From Haloarcula regularis (lineage in GTDB: Archaea > Halobacteriota > Halobacteria > Halobacteriales > Haloarculaceae), in NCBI RefSeq assembly GCF_029338315.1, contig NZ_CP119794.1, positions 1,488,001 to 1,552,000 of the forward strand: a DNA stretch of 64,000 nt. Direction: 5' to 3'. Shown piece by piece: positions 29,066 to 38,973 of this stretch. Position 1 is the stretch's first letter. Every line of letters starts with the position of its first letter. The notes under the pieces are model-generated. The model saw only the letters and a list, made by a program, of their open reading frames with translations. It did not search any database and was not told where the DNA came from. A program made the translations under genes and the position numbers.

Positions 29066-29665
29066 ATGCGCTGTGGGTTGCTGTACAGCGCGGGGAAGGA
29101 TTCGACGCTCGCCGCCCTCTTGCTCGAGCAGTTCTACGACGTGAGGCTCGTCAGTTGTACGTTCGGCGTCGTCGACCCCGAACCGGCCCGTGAGGCGGCC
29201 GCGAGCGTCGGGTTCGCTCACGAGACGGTCGAACTGGACCCCGCCGTCGCCCGCGAGGCTGTCGACCGGATGCACGCCGACGGCTTTCCGCGCAACGGTA
29301 TCCAGCGGGTCCACGAGCACGCCGTCGAGACGGTCGCCGAAGGCGGGTGGACCGACGCGCTCGACGCCGTCGCCGACGGCACCCGCCGGGACGACCGCGT
29401 ACCGACCGTGGAGCGACCGTTCGCCCAGAGCGTCGAGGACCGCTTCGACGTGGACTACCTGGCACCGCTGGCTGGCGTCGGCCGCGGTGCCATCGACGCC
29501 ATGGCCGCCGCCTCGCTCGATGTCGAGACGGGACCGAGCGACGAGATACGGAAGGGCGACTACGAGGTGGAACTGCGGGCGCTGCTGGCCCAGGAGTACG
29601 GCACCGACGCCGTGACGTCGGTGTTCCCCGAGCACACCCAGTCCCGCGTCCGGGGCCGCACCTGA
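29066..29665 (+). CDS. PP-loop ATP pyrophosphatase-like protein (DUF7411-like)
   Basis: This 199-residue protein starts immediately after the previous stop. Its N-terminus has the PP-loop SAGKDSTLAALLL (residues 8-20), typical of N-type ATP pyrophosphatases that adenylate a substrate before sulfur or amide transfer. No cysteine pair or tRNA-binding domain is visible, so the substrate is unknown. It is in one transcription unit with S19e and PDCD5. Confidence 0.8.
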   Translation: MRCGLLYSAGKDSTLAALLLEQFYDVRLVSCTFGVVDPEPAREAAASVGFAHETVELDPAVAREAVDRMHADGFPRNGIQRVHEHAVETVAEGGWTDALDAVADGTRRDDRVPTVERPFAQSVEDRFDVDYLAPLAGVGRGAIDAMAAASLDVETGPSDEIRKGDYEVELRALLAQEYGTDAVTSVFPEHTQSRVRGRT

Positions 29666-29741
29666 CCGGTCCAGGACGGGCGGCAGCCGCCGTCCGGGTC
29701 GAACGGACAGGTTCAAGCGCACGGTGCCTGTAGGCCGCGAC

Positions 29742-31049
29742 ATGTACGACTCCGTCAAGGGCTTTCGCGACTTCTACCCCGAGGAGATGGGAGCCCGCCG
29801 GTGGGTGATGGACACGCTCGAGGACACCGCTCGCCGCTACGGCTTCCGTGAGATCGGGACGCCGGCGCTGGAACCGACCGAAATGTACGTCGACAAGAGC
29901 GGCGAGGAGATCGTCGAGGAGCTCTACAGCTTCGAGGACAAGGGCGGCCGCGACGTGGCGATGACACCCGAACTGACGCCCACCGTCGCCCGGATGGTCG
30001 TCGCCAAGCAACAGGAGCTCTCCAAACCGATCAAGTGGGTCTCGACCCGGCCGTTCTGGCGCTACGAGCAGGTCCAGCAGGGCCGCTTCCGCGAGTTCTA
30101 CCAGACCAACGTCGACATCTTCGGGTCGTCGGAGCCCGCCGCCGACGCCGAAATCCTGGCCGTCGCCGTCGACATGCTGACCGACCTCGGCCTGACCGGC
30201 GACGACTTCGAGATTCGGGTCTCCCACCGCGACATCCTCGCCGGCCTCCTCGAATCGTTCGAGGCCGACGTGGACGTCCGCGAGGCCATCCGCGCCGTCG
30301 ACAAGCGCGCGAAGGTCGACCAAGAGGAGTACCACGACCTGCTGGTCGAGGCGGGCCTGAACTACGGCCAGGCCGACAAGTTCGACGAGATGCTCCAGGT
30401 CGAGGCGGACGAACTCGACGCGCTGGCCGAGATTACGGGCTCGGAGGCAGTTCGGGAGGCCACGGAGAACCTCCAGGCCGTCCTCGCGGCCACGGCGGAC
30501 TTCGGCGTCCGCGAGCACCTGACGCTCTCGCTGACGACCGCCCGCGGGCTCGATTACTACACCGGCGTCGTCTTCGAGTGTTTCGACTCGACCGGCGAGG
30601 TCTCTCGCTCGGTGTTCGGCGGCGGCCGCTACGACGACCTCATCGAGGGCTTCGGTGGCCAGCCGACCCCGGCCGTCGGGTTCGCGCCGGGCCACGCGAC
30701 GCTCGGCCTCCTCTGTCAGCGCGCCGGCGTCTGGCCCGAGGAGGAACTCTCGACGGACTACTACGTCCTGCAGGTCGGCGACACCCGGCCGACCGCCGCA
30801 CGGATCGCCCGCGACCTGCGCGAGAAGGGGCACGTCGTCGAGAGCGACGTCGCCGGCCGTTCCTTCGGCGCACAGATGGGCTACGCCGACGGTATCAACG
30901 CCGAGACGGTCGTCATCGTCGGCGAGCAGGACCTGGCGAACGACGAGGTGACGCTCAAGGAGATGGACGAGGGCGAACAGACCACCGCGCCGCTCGCCGA
31001 GTTCCCGGGCGAGTACGACCGGCCGACCTTCGAGGACTTCGCCGAGTGA
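29742..31049 (+). CDS. hisS: Histidyl-tRNA synthetase
   Basis: This 435-residue class II ligase has motif 2 RPFWRYEQVQQGRFREF, the histidine-specific motifs RGLDYYTG and GGGRYDDLIEGFGG, and a C-terminal anticodon-binding domain (residues about 340-435). The start is the ATG of MYDSVKGFRDFYP. Its 3' end meets the convergent acetyltransferase gene within 1 bp. Confidence 0.98.
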   Translation: MYDSVKGFRDFYPEEMGARRWVMDTLEDTARRYGFREIGTPALEPTEMYVDKSGEEIVEELYSFEDKGGRDVAMTPELTPTVARMVVAKQQELSKPIKWVSTRPFWRYEQVQQGRFREFYQTNVDIFGSSEPAADAEILAVAVDMLTDLGLTGDDFEIRVSHRDILAGLLESFEADVDVREAIRAVDKRAKVDQEEYHDLLVEAGLNYGQADKFDEMLQVEADELDALAEITGSEAVREATENLQAVLAATADFGVREHLTLSLTTARGLDYYTGVVFECFDSTGEVSRSVFGGGRYDDLIEGFGGQPTPAVGFAPGHATLGLLCQRAGVWPEEELSTDYYVLQVGDTRPTAARIARDLREKGHVVESDVAGRSFGAQMGYADGINAETVVIVGEQDLANDEVTLKEMDEGEQTTAPLAEFPGEYDRPTFEDFAE

Positions 31050-31050
31050 G

Positions 31051-31556
31051 TCACAGCTCGAGTTCCATCTCGTGTTCGGCCCGGTCCCGGACCGTCGTCT
31101 CGAACCCGACCGACTTGTAGAGGTTCATCGCGACGAGGTTCGTCCGCTCGACTGCCAGCCAGACGTGGCCGAGCCCGTTGGCCTGGCCGTACCCCAGCAG
31201 GACCCTGATGAGCCGTGACCCGATGCCGATGGTCTGGTACTCGGGGTGGACGAAGATGGCCACTCCGCCGTCTCGTCGTACGGGAACAGCACCGCGTGGC
31301 CGACGACCCGGGCCTCGTGCCAGGCGGCGACGCTCAGCCCCTCCGCGAGCAGGTCGTCGAGCCACTCCCTGATCTGGGCTTCGCCGCGCGGCGGGAGCCC
31401 CTGTGCCCGCGAGTCGTCGTCGTAGTCGAGGTACATCTCCGCGAGCGGGTCGGGCCCCCCGTCGTAGGCGGTGATCCGGATGTCGTGGCCGGCCCGGTCG
31501 GTGAACTCCAGGGGCGGGCGGGGAAACTCGGTGCCTTCCTCGGCGGACGACTCCAT
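31051..31556 (-). CDS. GNAT acetyltransferase, interrupted by a frameshift
   Basis: The N-terminal half runs from MESSAEEGTEFP to VVGHAVLFPYDETAE. The C-terminal half resumes in another frame as AIFVHPEYQTIGIGSRLI (acetyl-CoA motif A, QxxGIG) and ends MELEL. The length is 3n+2, so one missing base near 31259-31265 (ELAIFVHP expected) repairs it. The substrate is unknown. It is probably an intact gene with a sequence error. Confidence 0.85.
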
Positions 31557-31652
31557 GTCTCGGGGGTTAGTCGGGACGGCAATAAACCCCGCCGCCGTTC
31601 TCGCCGAGCGAGAGCCGGACGGCACAAGTGCCCTGCCCGCCAAGGGCCGTCG

Positions 31653-32450
31653 ATGCGCGCCTTCCGCGTCGCCTACGACGGCCGGCCGTACTACGGCTTC
31701 CAGCGCCAGCCCGACGTCGAGACGGTCGAGGGGCTGCTCCTGTCGGCGCTCGACCGCCTCGGCGTGACCGACGGCGACACCCCCGAGGGGTACGCCGCCG
31801 CCGGGCGCACGGACGCCGGCGTCTCAGCCGTCGCCCAGACCGTCGCCTTTGCGGCCCCCGAGTGGCTCTCGCCGGCCGCGTTCAACAGCGAACTCCCGGC
31901 GAGCGTCCGAGTGTGGGCGAGTGCACCCGCACCGGCGGACTTCCACGCGACACACGACGCCACCGAGCGCCGGTACACGTACCACCTGCACGCGCCAGAC
32001 GCCGACGAGGACCTGGCGCGGGCGGCCCTCGACGCGCTCACCGGCGAGCACGACTTCCACAACCTCACCCCGGACGAGTCCGGGACCGTCCGGCACCTTC
32101 GCGGCTCGCTGGAGCGCGACGGCGCGTTCCTCGTCGTCACGCTCCGGGCCGGGGGGTTCTGTCGCCAGCTCGTCCGGCGGGTAGTCGGCCTCGTCGCCGA
32201 AATCGCCCGGAGCGAGGCCACACTCGAGAAGGTCGACCGGGTCCTCGGGCCCGACCCGCTGCCGGGGCCCGAGGGCGTCGCTCCCGCCCCGGCGTCCCCG
32301 CTGGTGCTGACCGGCGTGGCGTACCCGGACGTGACCTTCGAGACGGACCCCGAGGCCGCCGCGAGCGCCAAGGAGGTGTTCGCCGACCTGCGTGCCGAGC
32401 GCCGGGCCGGGGCCCGCGTCGCCGACAGCGTCCTCGAAGGGCTGGAGTGA
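31653..32450 (+). CDS. truA: tRNA pseudouridine synthase TruA
   Basis: This 265-residue enzyme makes pseudouridine at positions 38-40 of tRNA. The catalytic aspartate lies in AAGRTDAGVSAV, and other family motifs are YDGRPYYGFQRQ at the start and FCRQLVRRVVG late. The start MRAFRVAYDG fits the family. Confidence 0.95.
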   Translation: MRAFRVAYDGRPYYGFQRQPDVETVEGLLLSALDRLGVTDGDTPEGYAAAGRTDAGVSAVAQTVAFAAPEWLSPAAFNSELPASVRVWASAPAPADFHATHDATERRYTYHLHAPDADEDLARAALDALTGEHDFHNLTPDESGTVRHLRGSLERDGAFLVVTLRAGGFCRQLVRRVVGLVAEIARSEATLEKVDRVLGPDPLPGPEGVAPAPASPLVLTGVAYPDVTFETDPEAAASAKEVFADLRAERRAGARVADSVLEGLE

Positions 32451-32586
32451 GAGCAAGGTTTAGACTAGCATTGGTTCAGAGAGCCAGCCGGGGCTTTCTG
32501 GCTGTTCGTATCCGCAATCGGTCGACGAAACACCACCTGGAGTGAGCCTGGAAAGGCTTACTTCCGGGCCGACCCTACGCCGGGCC

Positions 32587-34374
32587 ATGAGTTCGGTACC
32601 CGTACGCAGCGAGGTCGACGAGGAGTACAAGTGGTCCCTGGAGAGTCTCTTTGCCTCCGACGAGGAGTGGGAGGCGGCCTTCGAGGAGGCCGAGTCGCTG
32701 GTCGAGGACCTCGCGGCCTACGAGGGCCGGGCGACCGAGGACGCCAACACTCTGCTCGAGACCCTAGAGACCTACGAGCGGACGATGCGGACCGTCTCGA
32801 ACGTCGCGGCCTACACCCGGATGCGCCGCGACGAGGACACGACCGACGACACCTACCAGGCGCTGACCGCCCGCGCCCAGTCGCTGTCCGCCGACGCCAG
32901 CAGCGCGGCCTCCTTTCTCGAACCCGAACTGCAGGAGCTGGACTACGGCGACATCGACGCGCTCGTCGACGCCGAACCCGCCCTCGAGGAGTACGACCAC
33001 TACTTCGACGACGTCCTCCGAATGAAACCACACCCGCTCGGCCGAGGTCGAGTCGCTCCTGGCCGAACTCGGGGAGGTCACCGGCGCGCCAGGCGAGGTG
33101 TACAACATGCTCGCCAACGCCGACATGGAGTTCCCGACCGTCGAGGACCCCGAGGGCGACGACCAGCCCATCACGCTCAACAACTTCACCACCCTCCAGA
33201 AGCATCCGGACCGCGAGTTCCGCGAGCGGGTCTACGAGGCCTTCTACGACGAGTGGGGGACGGTCCGCAACGCCGTCGGCGCGGCCTACAAGAACTCGGT
33301 CAAGACCGACGTGAAGATGGCCCGGGCGCGCAACTACGACACCGCCCGCGAGGCCGCCCTCGACGGGCCCAACGTTCCGGCGGAGGTCTACGACACTCTG
33401 GTCGACACCGTCGACGAGAACCTCGACACCCTCCACCGGCACGCCGACCTCAAGCGCGAGGCGCTCGGGGTCGAGAAGTTGCGGATGTGGGACCTCTATG
33501 TCCCGCTGGTCCAGGAGGAGTCCCCGACCATCGAGTACGAGCAGGCCTGCGAGTACGTCGTCGACGCCGTCGCGCCGCTGGGCGATGCCTACCAGAGTCG
33601 CCTAGAGACGGGGCTGGACTCCCGCTGGGTGGACGTCTACGAGACGAAACACAAGCAATCGGGAGCGTACTCCGGGGGCACGTACGACTCCCAGCCGTTC
33701 ATCCTGCTGAACTACCAGGACGACGTCGAGTCGATGTACACGCTGGCCCACGAGCTGGGCCACTCGCTGCACTCGGAGTACACCAGCGAGACCCAGCCCT
33801 ACGTCTACTCGGGCTACGAGATCTTCGTCGCCGAGGTGGCCAGTACGGTCAACGAGACGCTGCTGACCCACCACCTCTTAGAGACCGTCGAGGACGAGCG
33901 ACTGCGCCGGCACGTCCTCAACGAGTACCTCGAACGGTTCCGCTCGACCCTCTATCGACAGACCATGTTCGCCGAGTTCGAGCACCGCACCCACGAGATG
34001 GCCGAGGCCGGCGAGCCGCTGACGCCGGACCGCCTGGACGACCTCTATGCCGACCTCAAGGGCGAGTACTACGCCCCGCCGAACTCGACGACCGCATCGC
34101 CCGCGAGTGGATGCGCATCCCGCACTTCTACCGGGCGTTCTACGTCTATCAGTACGCCACCGGCATCTCGGCGGCGGTGGCGCTGGTCGACAACATCCTC
34201 GAACACGGGGAGGGGGCCGCCGAGCGCTACATTGATTTCCTGCGTAGCGGCTCCCGGCAGTACCCGCTGGAACTCCTGCGTGACGCCGGCGTCGACATGG
34301 CCAGCCCCGAACCGGTCGAGTCGGCGCTCGACACCTACGCCGAGTACCTCGACGAGTTCGCGAGGCTAAACTGA
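32587..34374 (+). CDS. pepF: Oligoendopeptidase F (M3), interrupted by two frameshifts
   Basis: This is a zinc oligopeptidase with HELGH in LAHELGHSLHSEY. The frame leaves at about 33021-33036 (LRMKPH, then TRSAEVESLLAELGE in another frame) and returns at about 34078-34081 (EYYAP, then ELDDRIAREW), where one G is missing. The three parts join into a normal-length protein of about 595 residues. Both breaks are probably sequence errors; otherwise the enzyme would be dead. It degrades short peptides in the cytoplasm. Confidence 0.93.
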   Translation: MSSVPVRSEVDEEYKWSLESLFASDEEWEAAFEEAESLVEDLAAYEGRATEDANTLLETLETYERTMRTVSNVAAYTRMRRDEDTTDDTYQALTARAQSLSADASSAASFLEPELQELDYGDIDALVDAEPALEEYDHYFDDVLRMKPHPLGRGRVAPGRTRGGHRRARRGVQHARQRRHGVPDRRGPRGRRPAHHAQQLHHPPEASGPRVPRAGLRGLLRRVGDGPQRRRRGLQELGQDRREDGPGAQLRHRPRGRPRRAQRSGGGLRHSGRHRRREPRHPPPARRPQARGARGREVADVGPLCPAGPGGVPDHRVRAGLRVRRRRRRAAGRCLPESPRDGAGLPLGGRLRDETQAIGSVLRGHVRLPAVHPAELPGRRRVDVHAGPRAGPLAALGVHQRDPALRLLGLRDLRRRGGQYGQRDAADPPPLRDRRGRATAPARPQRVPRTVPLDPLSTDHVRRVRAPHPRDGRGRRAADAGPPGRPLCRPQGRVLRPAELDDRIAREWMRIPHFYRAFYVYQYATGISAAVALVDNILEHGEGAAERYIDFLRSGSRQYPLELLRDAGVDMASPEPVESALDTYAEYLDEFARLN

Positions 34375-34519
34375 CACAGCCGACGCAGCGGGCGTGTGGC
34401 CACCCAACGGCCCCGGGCATCGACCGAGCGGCAGTCCGGATACCGGCCCACGGGGGATACGTACATTGTTATCGAGACTCAACGTGAGTTTAATATTGTG
34501 GAGATATTACACTATCGCG

Positions 34520-34864
34520 ATGCAATATTCGAAACCGTCACCGCGGTGTGACTGTACCCCAGTCGTCGGAACGCGGTTCGGCGGCGACGCCGGACGCAGC
34601 CCGGCCGAAGCGGTCGTCGAGGCTGTCGCGGCCGCCGAAGGCGTCGCGTCACTCGAACTCCCCTCGCTGTACGACGAGATCGACCTGGAGTCGGTCGACC
34701 GACTGTTCTCGGAGACCACCCCGCCGTCGACCCGCCCCACACTGCTGCAGTTCTCCGTTCTGGGATGGAAGGTCTACCTTCGCAGCGACGGCGCGCTCCG
34801 TGTGTGTGACCCCACACAGAGTACCGACACTGGACCGGTATTCGAGAAAGCGATCTGTGATTGA
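34520..34864 (+). CDS. HalOD1 output-domain protein
   Basis: This 114-residue single-domain protein fits the haloarchaeal output domain 1: SPAEAVVEAVAAAEGV, then LPSLYDEIDLESVDRLF, then a beta strand pair FSVLGWKVYLRSDG. Such domains sit at the ends of haloarchaeal signalling proteins or stand alone; their molecular role is unknown. An AT-rich stretch (TTTAATATTGTGG) about 30 bp upstream is the likely promoter. Confidence 0.85.
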   Translation: MQYSKPSPRCDCTPVVGTRFGGDAGRSPAEAVVEAVAAAEGVASLELPSLYDEIDLESVDRLFSETTPPSTRPTLLQFSVLGWKVYLRSDGALRVCDPTQSTDTGPVFEKAICD

Positions 34865-34933
34865 GCGGACCGGGAAGCTGAGTGTATCTCGCGCCCCGCG
34901 AGGTGCTGACGACTTGCGGGCCAGCGCCGCCAC

Positions 34934-35404
34934 TCAGACGACCGGGTGACTCTCGCCGTACGTGGCCAGCACCACCGCGCTCGCGTAGTCGTCCGCGGGC
35001 GCGACCGACTCGACGTGGACGGTCTCCTCGACGAAGTCCCACTCGCGCAGGTCCCGGCCAGCGGCGAGTCCCTCGCGGATCTCCCGGCGCACCTCGTCGG
35101 GATCCTCGCCGTCGACCTCGTAGAAGATGCCGGGACCGTCGGCCGTGCGGGCCCACCCGATGCCTGCGGCTGCTCGCTCGCCCGGCGCGGCGGTGGCGGC
35201 CGACTGCACGACCTCCAGCGCCTCGCCCGGCGGCCCGAGGTCCGGCGCCGTCCCGGCGACCTCGATGTCCGGCCCGGCGGGGATGACCGACGAGAGCGTC
35301 ACCAGGTTGTAGTTGTGGACGCCCGCCTCGGCGAGGGCGGCGTCGTACGCGGACAGCTCCGTCGGGCCGTGGGCGGTCCCCCACACGACCCGAATCGTGC
35401 TCAT
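34934..35404 (-). CDS. pdaD: Pyruvoyl-dependent arginine decarboxylase
   Basis: This 156-residue proenzyme cleaves itself before a serine in LVTLSSVIPAG to form the pyruvoyl cofactor. It turns arginine into agmatine, which archaea need for agmatidine in tRNA-Ile2 and for polyamines. The start MSTIRVVWGTAHGP matches the family, and the longer upstream frame is not coding-like. Confidence 0.93.
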   Translation of the reverse strand: MSTIRVVWGTAHGPTELSAYDAALAEAGVHNYNLVTLSSVIPAGPDIEVAGTAPDLGPPGEALEVVQSAATAAPGERAAAGIGWARTADGPGIFYEVDGEDPDEVRREIREGLAAGRDLREWDFVEETVHVESVAPADDYASAVVLATYGESHPVV

Positions 35405-35509
35405 AGGCGTTGGTGGACGACCCGGAAGGTAAGGGGTTTCGCTTCTCGGTGTCGGCGTCTCTGGTGACAGGGTCGGTGACAGACGTGGCACTCGGAGAGA
35501 GCACCAGAA

Positions 35510-36724
35510 CTACTCGGAGATCAACTTGTAGCACATCCCGGGCCGACTCGCCTCGCCGTCGACGGCCCGTTCGGCGTAATAGATCGCGTCCTCGGTGACC
35601 AGCGGCGCGCTGGTCGCGTGGCCCCGTCCCTCGAAGCGCCACGTCTCGCTGCCGTCGGCGCGGGCCAGCGCGTAGAGGTGGGTGTCGTACGAGCCGATCA
35701 GCACGTGGTCGGGCGTGGCGACGACGCTGCCGATGAGCCACCCGCCGGTCTCGAAGCGCCACTGCTCCTCGCCGCTTTCCAGGTCGATGGCGTAGACGTT
35801 GTCGTCGTGGCTGCCGACGTAGACGGTGCCGTCGTGGACGGCCGGCGCGCACATGTTGTCCTGGCCGGTCTCGAAGGTCCAGCGGACCGAGCCGTCCGCG
35901 ACGTCCAGCGCTGTCACCGTCGCGGCCCACGAGGGGACGACGGCGACGCCGTCGGCGATGGCGATAGGCGCCTTCACGTCGCCGCCGGTGTCGTAGGACC
36001 ACTCACGTTCCAGGTCGGGGAACGACCAGGCGTAGACGTGCCCGTCGTTCGAGCCAAAGAGAAGGCGGCCGCCCTCAACGTCCAGCGCCACCGTCGAGTG
36101 GGGGTGGTTCGTCGGCCAGGTGTCGCGCCACTGGACGTCGCCGGTGGCGGCGTCGACGGCCGCGACGCTCCCGCTTGGCGCGGCGTGCTCGACGGCCGTG
36201 TACAACGTGCCGTTGTAGTAGGTGGGACTCGCTCCGATGGCGTCGCCCAGCTCGGTGCGCCACTGGCGGCGGCCGGACGCGAGGTCGATGGCCGACAGCG
36301 CCCCGTCGTAGGTGCCGACGTAGGCGGTGTCGTTGGCGACGACCGGAGTGCCGTGGCTCCCGCGGGTCGCCTGCGTGATGGTCGCGGCCCACAGCACTTC
36401 GCCGCCGGGCGAGAGCCGGCGGATGCGTCCGGTGTCGTCGGCGAGCACGACGTCGCCGTCCGGCGTCGGTGCGGGACTCCCCTTCGCGGCGGTGTGGTCA
36501 CCACGGTTCGTCGGCACCGACCACGCCTCCGTCACGGCCGCGGGTATCGAGCGGTCCTGATACCCCTGGTTCAGCGGCCCCTGGCGGAACTGCGTGGCCG
36601 CGTGTTCGTCGAGCGCCGTCGAGGCCAGCGGGTCGAATCCCGACTGACAACCCGCGAGCGACCCGACGACGGCGGTACCGGCGGCCGCGAGGAAGGCCCG
36701 TCTCGTCTGTCCCGCCTCTGTCAT
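35510..36724 (-). CDS. PQQ-like beta-propeller lipoprotein
   Basis: This 404-residue protein has a Tat-type signal (TRRAFLAAAG) and a lipobox LAGC, so it is lipid-anchored outside the cell. The body is about seven propeller blades marked by recurring W-x-F/Y-x-T-G and YVGS/YVGT (for example AYVGTYDGALSAID, VYVGSHDDNVYAID). Such BamB-like proteins are common in haloarchaea; most have no known enzyme activity. Confidence 0.9.
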   Translation of the reverse strand: MTEAGQTRRAFLAAAGTAVVGSLAGCQSGFDPLASTALDEHAATQFRQGPLNQGYQDRSIPAAVTEAWSVPTNRGDHTAAKGSPAPTPDGDVVLADDTGRIRRLSPGGEVLWAATITQATRGSHGTPVVANDTAYVGTYDGALSAIDLASGRRQWRTELGDAIGASPTYYNGTLYTAVEHAAPSGSVAAVDAATGDVQWRDTWPTNHPHSTVALDVEGGRLLFGSNDGHVYAWSFPDLEREWSYDTGGDVKAPIAIADGVAVVPSWAATVTALDVADGSVRWTFETGQDNMCAPAVHDGTVYVGSHDDNVYAIDLESGEEQWRFETGGWLIGSVVATPDHVLIGSYDTHLYALARADGSETWRFEGRGHATSAPLVTEDAIYYAERAVDGEASRPGMCYKLISE

Positions 36725-36763
36725 GGCAGGCGCTACCGGGTGGGGCGGCTTAAACGCGCGGCG

Positions 36764-37465
36764 TCACTCCGGAGAGCGGGCCTGCTCGAACCGGCTGGCG
36801 GGCAACAGCAACTCCGCGACCTCCGGCAGGTGTTTCATGTTGAACACGATCTTCATGTCGTCGGAGACCGGCGCGCTGATACACGAGAGGCGGATGCCCC
36901 GCTCGAAGAGGTCCGGCGGGAGGACGTGGCTGGCCGGCGACGGCATCTCGCCGTCGACGACGGCCACCGCGCAGTTCGTGCAGGCGCCGCCGCGACAGGC
37001 GAAGGGCCAGTGCAGGCCGCTCTCCTCGGCGGCCTCGAGCAGCGTCTGGTCCTCGCTGGCCCGGAACTCGCCGTACGCGGCCGCCCCCAGGTCGGCGTCG
37101 GCCGCCCGCTCGAAGAGGTCGGGGTCCTCGAGCGACCAGCCCCGGTCGACGACGGCCTCGTAGTCCAGATACTCCACCCGGAGCCCCTCGGGGTCGGGCG
37201 GCTCCGCGGGTTCGGTGTCGGGTTCCTCGTCCGCGCCGGCCGGGTCCGCCGGGGCCGCCGGGTCGGGGTCGGGGACCGGGTCGCCGGGTCGATAGCCCGC
37301 CTGGATGCGCTCGTAGGCGGTCTGTACCATCCGAAACTCGCGGGCCGACCCGCCCTGGTCCGGGTGGACCTCCTTGACCCGGTCGCGGTAGGCGTCGACG
37401 ATGGTGGCGTCGTCGGCGTCCGGGTCGACGCCGAGAATCTCGAACGGTGATTCCACGCCTGCCAC
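36764..37465 (-). CDS. [2Fe-2S] ferredoxin with N-terminal J-domain
   Basis: This 233-residue protein has an N-terminal DnaJ-like domain (residues 5-55) with HPD in VKEVHPDQGG, then a Pro/Glu-rich linker. A plant-type ferredoxin domain follows, with CRGGACTNC plus a fourth cysteine in LSCIS ligating a [2Fe-2S] cluster. The J-domain-ferredoxin fusion is a known haloarchaeal form. It probably serves as an electron carrier. A divergent AT-rich promoter region lies upstream. Confidence 0.93.
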   Translation of the reverse strand: MAGVESPFEILGVDPDADDATIVDAYRDRVKEVHPDQGGSAREFRMVQTAYERIQAGYRPGDPVPDPDPAAPADPAGADEEPDTEPAEPPDPEGLRVEYLDYEAVVDRGWSLEDPDLFERAADADLGAAAYGEFRASEDQTLLEAAEESGLHWPFACRGGACTNCAVAVVDGEMPSPASHVLPPDLFERGIRLSCISAPVSDDMKIVFNMKHLPEVAELLLPASRFEQARSPE

Positions 37466-37523
37466 TAGCGAGGTGGCGTATAAATTTGTGTTCCCACACT
37501 GGTTTGCCGTCCCCGGGTCGCCG

Positions 37524-38743
37524 TCAGACGAAGGCGATGGGGCCGGTGTTCTCGTCTTCCTCCTCGCGGATCTTCGCGAGGGCGTCCCGGAAGTCGTCGT
37601 ACTCGACGGTCGTCCGGTCGTCGCGGATGGCGAACATCCCGGCCTCTGTCGCGAGCGAGGCGAGTTCGGCCCCGGAGAGCCCCGCGGTCTCGTCGGCGAG
37701 CGCCGCGAAGTCGACCGCGTCCGCGAGGCTCATCTCCTCGGTGTGAATCTCGAGGATGCGCTCGCGACCCTCGGCGTCGGGTTCGGGCACCTCGATGAGG
37801 CGGTCGAACCGGCCCGGGCGCAGGATGGCGCGGTCGAGCATGTCGAAGCGGTTGGTGGCCGCGATGATGCGGACCTCGCCGCGGTCGTCGAAGCCGTCCA
37901 TCTCCGAGAGCAGCTGCATCATCGTCCGCTGGACCTCGGCGTCGCCGGAGGTCTTGGACTCGGTGCGCTTCGAGGCGATGGCGTCGATCTCGTCGATGAA
38001 GATGATGGCCGGTTCGCGCTCGCCGGCGAGTTCGAAGAGGTCACGCACCAGGCGTGCGCCCTCGCCGATGAACTTCCGGACGAGTTCCGAGCCGGCCATC
38101 TTGATGAACGTCGCGTCCGTCTCGTTGGCGACGGCCCTCGCGAGCATCGTCTTGCCCGTGCCGGGCGGCCCGTGGAGGAGGACGCCGCTCGGTGGTTCGA
38201 TGCCGACCGTCTCGAACTGCGCCGCGTCGACCAGCGGCGCCTCGACGGCCTCGCGGACCTCGCGGATCTGGTCCTCGAGACCCCCGATGTCGTCGTAGGT
38301 GACGTCGGGCGACTGGGAGATCTGCATGGCCTGAGCCCGCGAGTCGGTTTCCGGGTCGAGGATGGTCTTGATGGAAAAGGAGTCGTTGATGGCGACCCGG
38401 TCGCCGGCCTCAAGATCGTCCCGGACCGAGGGCGAGACCTCCGTCAGGACCTCCTGGTTGTTGCCGTGTTGCTTGACGATGACGCCGTCGTCGGTCAGTT
38501 CTTCGGCCGTCGCGACGTACAGCGACGACGTCTTCAGCGTCTCGTTTCCCGTTCGAGCTTCTCGACCCGGCCGGTGAGGTCCTCCTGCCGGCTCCGGGCG
38601 GAGTCGAGCTGTTCTGTGAGCTGTTCGTTCACGCGGACAATCTCTGCGAAGTGCTGCCGGAGGGCCTCCAGACGCTCGTCGGGCGTCATGTCGGGGTCGA
38701 GCTCCAACCGTGGTCGCTCCGGAAGCGAGGGACTACGCGACAT
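37524..38743 (-). CDS. pan: Proteasome-activating nucleotidase PAN, interrupted by a frameshift
   Basis: This is the AAA ATPase that unfolds substrates for the 20S proteasome. The N-terminal coiled coil (LRQHFAEIVRVNEQL) is in one frame. The OB domain and AAA core (Walker A GPPGTGKT, Walker B FIDEIDAIA, sensor AATNR) are in another. The break is in the TTT at 38545-38547 (AAA on the coding strand); one more A gives LERENETLKTSSLYVAT. The length is 3n+2, as expected for one lost base (about 406 residues when repaired). The C-terminus ends IAFV, so the usual Hb-Tyr-X docking tail is replaced by Ala-Phe-Val. Confidence 0.93.
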
Positions 38744-38973
38744 TTGGGTGGCCGTAAGTAGAGGGCTGGGGGACAAAGTTCCTTTGGGTCGTGGGAGTGT
38801 TTCACAGGAGGCCGAAGGTTTTTCGCGCGACGACATGCCGGGTCGGACCAGTCACAGGAGTCCGTGATCCCTCGTCGCGTCGACCGTCGCGTGCCGGCGA
38901 AGCAGGGCGTCTCGGCGCCGCTGTAAAGCCACCGGGTTTTAGTACCCCACCCCCTAAGTATGGGAGAACGTCC

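Noticed and set aside
32451..32586. Possible small RNA or terminator hairpin (AGCCAG...CTGGCT) between truA and pepF
   Set aside because: The stem is short, with no U-tract, no kink-turn and no box motif; not enough to call an RNA gene.
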